Assembly (NCBI RefSeq): GCF_042453785.1
Contig: NC_091673.1
Span: forward strand, 8,949,001 to 9,013,000
Direction of reading: 5' to 3'
Source of the DNA: Malus domestica
Lineage: Eukaryota; Streptophyta; Magnoliopsida; Rosales; Rosaceae
Length of the DNA: 64,000 bases
The translations under genes were made by a program, and so were the position numbers. This document shows positions 58,526 through 64,000 of this stretch, piece by piece (positions within the stretch are counted from its first letter, which is position 1; each line of letters opens with the position of its first letter). The notes below the pieces were generated by a model. It saw nothing but the letters and a program-made list of their open reading frames with translations, ran no database searches and was not told the DNA's origin.

Positions 58526-58735
58526 GTGTATATAGACAAAGACGAAGTTACGTAGGGACTTGTGAAGGGCACGTGCCCCCATTGGGTTAGTTGTCATCAC
58601 ATCGGGCAAGTTCTACATATTTAAGATTTTCTAATGCCAAACATGTAAACACATAAAACAAACTCAGTACTCCAACAGATTAAGACGCACACCTGTCTAT
58701 ACACTAATGTAATTTTTCCCTTAACCATATAGAGA
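58526..58735. other. Short spacer between the two retrotransposons
   Basis: About 210 bases of ordinary AT-rich sequence; nothing recognised. Confidence 0.5.
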
Positions 58736-59333
58736 TGTTAGGAATGTCGGTACTACAAGATAGAGAATGCTCAAGATAAAGTAGAAAATGGACACCAAGA
58801 ATTTATGTGGTTCGGCAATTTATGCCTACGTCCACTAAACAAGGATCAATCTTCACTATATGAAAAATATGAGTACAACAAGAGTAGTCTTACCAAGCCA
58901 AAGATAAGGCTTGATGGATACAAGAAATTATAACAACACTTTCTCACACTAAACTTCACTCACACTATGTGTAGTGGAACACACTCACTCTCACTTTTGG
59001 AGTGGAACTATAACTTTGGACTTGATCCTTTGCTACTCACTCTTGGTTCTTAATTGGTTACTTCACTACAACATCACACCCATATTTATAGGTGAGGATT
59101 TGGCATTCTACTAGTTTCTAGTGTATTCTTCAAACTTCTAGCATAGAAAGATCTAGACTAGCCACAAAATTGTAGCTTCTAGATCTTTCCATTTGCAACC
59201 AAGGAAGCTAGTACTCTCTAGCTTCTTCCATCTACTTAATAATATGCTAGAATTGTCTAGCATGCTCCAGCCATCTCACTTGCTTACTAGAATAATCTAG
59301 AACATTGATCATGGGCTGGACCATATACCAACA
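58736..59333 (-). repeat. 3' LTR of the copia element (598 bp)
   Basis: Bounded by tgttagg and ccaaca. Contains many ctaga/tctag words in its right half, in partly inverted arrangement (about 59105-59300), and a TATA-like ccatatttatagg near 59083 in plus orientation. Confidence 0.85.
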
Positions 59334-59381
59334 ATCTCCTCCTTCAGTCCATGATGGAGGAATTCCGATTATGACTCCAAG

Positions 59382-62300
59382 TTACCTGGAGTCTATCCCA
59401 ACAGCCTTAATGCAGAATTCCAACTTTGATTTTGTGACTACCTTTGTCAACATGTCTGAAGAATTATTATCGAAATGAATCTTCTTCAGCTGTAGCAACT
59501 TATTCTCAATAGCATCTCTAAGCCAATGATAACGAATATCAATGTGCTTAGTGCGTGAATGATATGTAGTATTCTTGCTCAAATCCAGAGCACTCTGACT
59601 ATCACAATAAACACCATAATCACTCTGCTTCAAACCCAACTCTTGGAGAAACCTTTTTAGCCACAATAACTCCTTATATGCTTCTGTAACGACTATGTAT
59701 TCAACTTCGGTTGTAGACAAAGCAACACACTTTTGCAACTTGGATTTCCAAGACATGGCTCCCCCTGCAAAAGTAAACAAGTACCCAGATGTAGATTTTC
59801 TACTATCCAGGTCACCTCCCAAGTCAGCATCTGTAAATCCTTCCAAGATTGGTTTGGAACTGCCAAAGCACAAGCACATCTTAGAAGTCCCCTTCAAATA
59901 TCTGAGAACCCACTTAACAGCTTCCCAATGGTCTTTTCCTGGATTAGAGAGAAACCTGCTCACCACGCCTACTGCATGAACAATATCTGGCCGTGTGCAC
60001 ACCATTGCATACATGATACTTCCTATCGTTGAAGAGTATGGAACAACTGCCATTTTCTCCTTTTTTTCATATGTTTTTTGACACGACTCTTTGCTCAACT
60101 TGATATGATTGGCTAAAGGTGAGCTTACCGGTTTGGCTGTTTTCATGTTAAACCTTTCAAGCACCCATTCAACATACTTTTCTTGTGACAGCCACAACTT
60201 CTTGGATTTTCTGTCACGAATTATCTCCATGCCCAAAATTTGCTTGGCTGGCCCTAAGTCCTTCATGTCAAAGGACTAAGATAACTATTTTTTGAGCTTT
60301 TTAATCATAGAAGCATCTTGACCGACAATCAACATGTCATCAACATGAAGCAATAAAATGATGAATTTACCTCCAAAAAATTGTTTGATATAGACACAAG
60401 AGTTAACATGAGTTCTCTTGTACCCATTACTCACCATGAATGAGTTGAACTTCTTATTCCATTGTCTCGGAGCCTGCTTAAGACCATATAAGCTTTTCTT
60501 GAGCTTGCACACCAAATTTTCTTTACCTTTGACTTCAAAGCCTTCGGGTTACTCCATGTATATCTCCTCTTCTAAATTACCGTGGAGAAATGCAGTTTTA
60601 ACGTCTAACTGCTCGAGCTCAAGATCCATGCTTGCTGCCATACCAAGTATAACTCGAATGTAAGTCATCTTCACCACCAGTGAGAAAATCTCATCAAAGT
60701 CAACTCATTTCTTTTGACCAAAACCTTTGACAACCAAACGAGCCTTGTACCTTGTCATGTTGTCGTCTCTTTTCAATTTGAACACCCACTTGTTTTTCAA
60801 TGCTTTTCTGCCATTTGGAAGCTCCACCAGCTCATAGGTATCATTCTTTGATAAGGAATCCATCTCCGACTCCATTGCCTTCATCCATTTGTCACTGCCG
60901 TTATGAGCTCTGGCTTCCTCATAAGTTTCGGGCTCTCTATAATTAGTCAACATGATATACTCTGATGAAGAATACTTGGTAGACGATCTTCGACTTCTGC
61001 TGGATCTTCTGACTTGATCTTCATTCTTTTGTAGGACTGGACGCTCCATCTGATCAGCAATCTCATGGTCTGGCACATCTTGATCAGGCTTCATCTGATT
61101 AACATTATCTGGTTCTGCAAGCACTTCATTGGCAGCTGTTTTAGGGATGTCATCATGACTTTCTTCATCTGAAGCTAATGGATCAACTCCTCTGACTGCT
61201 CCATCTGGTTATGCCTATTTATTCGAATCCCCAATTGTTTGATCTTCATAAAAGACCACGTCTCTACTTCGGATAAACTTCTTTTGGTATAGGTCCCATA
61301 ATCTGTAACCAAAATCTTCACCGCCATAACCAAGAAAGATGCATGGGGTAGCTTTGTAGTCTAAGTTCGATCTCTGCTCTTTGGGCACATGCACAAAAGC
61401 TTTGCAGCCACACACCTTCAGATGAGAGTAAGACACATCATTACCAGTCCATACTTTCTCCGGAACATCAAGACCTAATGGTACTGATGGAGATCGGTTG
61501 ATCAAATAACAGGCTGTCCTTACAGCTTCACCCCATAACTGTTTAGATAATTTTGCAGTCTTCAGCATACACCTGACTTTCTCCATGATGGTTCAGTTCA
61601 TTCTTTCAGCAACACCATTATGTTATGGAGTTCCAGGAACCGTCTTCTCATGACATATGCCATGTTTCACACAATATTCTCTAAACTGGTGAGATGTGTA
61701 CTCGCCGTCGTTGTTGCTACGAAGGCACTTGACAGGTTTCCTAATTTCCCTCTTGACCATGACATGTAACTCCTAGAATGTTTGAAACACTTGGTCTTTG
61801 GATTTCAACAAATACACCCAAACCTTTCATGAAGCATCATCAATATAAGTAACAAAATATTTATTTCTTCCAAATGACTCGACTTCCATGGGACCACACA
61901 CATCTGAATAAACAAGATCTAACAAAATTCCTTTCTTTGTAGATGGAACAGAAAAACTAACTCTTCTTTGTTTTCCGAATAAACAATGCTCACAAGAGTT
62001 TAACGACGTACCTTTGGCAAAGGGAATGTGAGACTTCTTTGCCAAAACTTGTAGGCCTTTCTCGCTCATGTGGCCTAACCTCTTATGCCACAAGTCTAGA
62101 GATGAGTCATCCACAACATTCAACTCACCTTTCAAAACCTTGGCATTTGACCGGTACAACGTACAAAAAAGTTGTGTTCTTGCTACCACCATTAAGCCTT
62201 TAGTAAACTTCAATTTTCCTTCGCCAATATGGTGATAATAACCTTGTCGATCAAGGGTACCGATGGATATCAGATTGAGACGTATATCAAGAATATGTCT

Positions 62301-63350
62301 CACATCTTTCAACATCAACTGGCAGCCGAGATTAGTTCTTAGGAAAATATCACGAATTCCAATAATTTTGGAATAGCTTTCATTCCCCATCTTCACTATG
62401 CCAAAGTCACCTTCTTTGTATGTACTAAAGAACTCCCGTTTGGATGTAGCATGGAAGGAAGCTCCATTGTCAAAGATCCATTCAATGTCTCAATCAGAGT
62501 TGCCTATATGCAGACATTCACCAACGAACAATATTTCTGGTACATCACCACATATGACAGCGGTGGTATTGCCAGTATCATCTTTCTTCTGATTGTTTCC
62601 TTCCCTTTACTCTCTCTTCCAAACTCGACAATTTTTCTTCATATGGCCTTCTTTGCCACAATGGTGGCATGCACCCCTGAACCTTGACTTGGATCGGCTA
62701 TGACTCCTGCCATGACCTCTAGGCTCTCTACTCTTACTTCTTCCGCGGTTCTTTGTGACAAATACTTGGTTGCTATCTGTGCTAGAAGTCTTTCTCCTTG
62801 TTTCTTCATTGAGCATGCTATTTTTAACGTTATCAAGAGTAAGAACACCATTAGAAGTAGAGTTACTTATACTCACCATAAAGGTCTCCCAACTGTTTGG
62901 CAAGGATCCAAGTAGCAATAACGTTTGCAGCTCGTCCTCAATCGTCATTTTCATAGTAGCCAACTGGTTGATGATATTTTGGAAATTGTTCAAGTGTTCT
63001 GCTACATTTAAACCATCTTTGTACTTCACATTGATGAGCTCTTTGATCCAAAAGGCTTTCTTGGCTAGGGTCTTCTTCTCGAACAAGGACTCAAGCTTCG
63101 TCCAAAACTCGCGGGCATTGGTTTCATTAGACATATGGTGAAAAACACTATCGTCCACCCATTGTCTAATTGTGCAAATAGCCTTGCGATTCATCTTCTT
63201 CCACTCGGCATTGGACATACTTTCGGGCTTAGCGGCATTTCCTTCAATTGGCTCATGTAGATCCTTGCAAAATAGAATGTCCTCCATCCTTGGCTTCCAT
63301 GTTACCCAATTGGAGTTGGTGAGTTTGATCATAGTGCCACTTCCTTCCAT
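59382..63350 (-). pseudogene. Copia gag-pol polyprotein gene with premature stops
   Basis: Gag starts at 63350 (M-E-G-S-G-T-M-I-K-L) and ends with a zinc knuckle C-H-H-C-G-K-E-G-H-M-K-K-N-C near 62640. Protease is fragmentary (62400-62600). The GAG-pre-integrase motif L-W-H-K-R-L-G-H-M-S and integrase run 62396-61215. Reverse transcriptase spans about 61124-60285, with L-L-L-H-V-D-D-M-L where Y-V-D-D or similar is usual. RNase H follows (G-F-T-D-A-D-L-G-G-D, and C-D-S-Q-S-A-L) to the stop at 59382. In-frame stops interrupt it near 62600, 61827, 61623, 61593, 61210, 60703, 60549 and 60283, but most of the frame is kept. It cannot make the full polyprotein. Confidence 0.93.
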
Positions 63351-63403
63351 CTTGTAGTACGAGCCAACAGGGCTTTGATACCACTTGTTAGGAATGTCGG
63401 TAC

Positions 63404-64000
63404 TGTTGATGCACAAAATCAGCGAAGACTTTGGTACAACAGAAAGTGTCAGGTTTTATGACCTTCGCTTGGTTGCTTCGGTCACTAGTGAGGATAAGTA
63501 CGTAAATGAATAGAGACAGAGAAGCAAACACAGGATGTACGTGGTTCACCCAGATTGGCTACGTCCACGGAGTAGAGGAGTTCTTATTAGTAGTGAAGGG
63601 CTTACACAAGTACAAAGGATCAAGCTCTCAATTTAGTGAGTTCTTGTGAATGATTTAACACAAATGGCATTAGGCAATATTGTGGGGGGATGGCCCCTAT
63701 TTATAGAAAAACTTGTAGCTTTGTCACATTGACATGTGTCATGTTATGATTGGTTCTTGATGTTGACACGTGCTGCGCTCTGATTGGCTTCTAATCTTGA
63801 CACGTGTCGAGTAGTGATTGGCCTCCTGGTCGGAGGGGAACTCTTCTGAGTCCTTGACAGTATAGCGTTGGCCGGTGTTCGGTAGTTTCGGGATTGGTCA
63901 AGTATGGTACAAACAGTGCTCCCCTAAGTTCTCGAGTGAGGGAAACTCCTCGGTTGGGGACTTGCAAGATCCAATCCCTTGAGTAATCACGAAACTTCTA
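63404..64000 (+). mobile_element. Start of another LTR, inserted in the copia 5' LTR, running off the window
   Basis: At 63404 the copia LTR text stops and TGTTGATGCACAAAATCAGC begins, with TG as LTR starts have. The segment has a TATA-like CCCTATTTATAG (63697-63708) and three or four rounds of a unit with gacacgtg.. and ttgattgg (63725-63830). The right end is not in the window, so element class and TSD are unknown. Confidence 0.65.

Larger units (their letters stand above)
58736..63403 (-). mobile_element. Ty1/copia retrotransposon (Tnt1/Sto-like), minus orientation, 5' LTR interrupted
   Basis: The 3' LTR is 58736-59333 (TG...CA). Next to it is a polypurine tract (minus-strand CTGAAGGAGGAGAT, 59334-59347). 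At the other end is a primer-binding site TGGTATCAAAGC (minus strand, 63383-63372) two bases from the 5' LTR, which begins at 63386 with TGTTAGGAATGTCGGTAC as in the 3' LTR. Only about 18 bases of the 5' LTR are seen before another LTR starts at 63404. Gag and pol lie between, in copia order. Confidence 0.92.

Overview
The window is nuclear DNA of a eudicot plant: spliced genes with GT-AG introns, AT-rich intergenic DNA, and plant-type SINEs, MITEs, a PIF/Harbinger transposon, a Helitron candidate and LTR retrotransposons. The repeat set and gene models are compatible with an apple/pear-type rosaceous genome, but that is inference; no species marker was seen. All gene models were assembled by hand from splice signals and reading frame.

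Layout. 1-3.2 kb: repeats around a broken hAT transposase. 5.2-8.9 kb (+): mitochondrial pyruvate dehydrogenase E1 beta. 9.8-14.5 kb: a PIF/Harbinger element with both its genes open, sitting inside an older SINE. 18.5-22.8 kb (+): BAR-domain protein of the At2g33490 type. 23.1-24.0 kb: a TIR-flanked element carrying a piece of a sucrose-phosphate synthase gene, introns included. 24.5-26.4, 32.9-34.4 and 43.0-44.4 kb (-): three short secreted LRR proteins, the last two a recent duplicate pair, plus a relic LRR exon at 35.4 kb. 31.1-32.6 kb: a hAT-like non-autonomous element with 170-bp alternating monomers and a U2-snRNA-like cassette behind an intact-looking snRNA promoter. 35.8-42.65 kb: Helitron candidate. 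45.5-48.1 kb (-): a CONSTANS-LIKE 14/15-type transcription factor. 49.9-58.5 kb: decayed LTR retrotransposon (-). 58.7-63.4 kb: decayed Ty1/copia element (-), its 5' LTR cut by another LTR that runs off the right edge.

The host genes (PDH E1 beta, BAR protein, LRR proteins, CONSTANS-like) are unrelated by pathway; only the LRR genes form a family cluster. The rest of the window is a record of nested insertion, much of it dated by target-site duplications (TSDs): perfect 16-, 17- and 19-bp TSDs for SINE copies, 8-bp TSDs for three copies of one hAT MITE and for the U2-carrying element, and a TAA TSD for the Harbinger. The least ordinary object is the 31.1-32.6 kb element.
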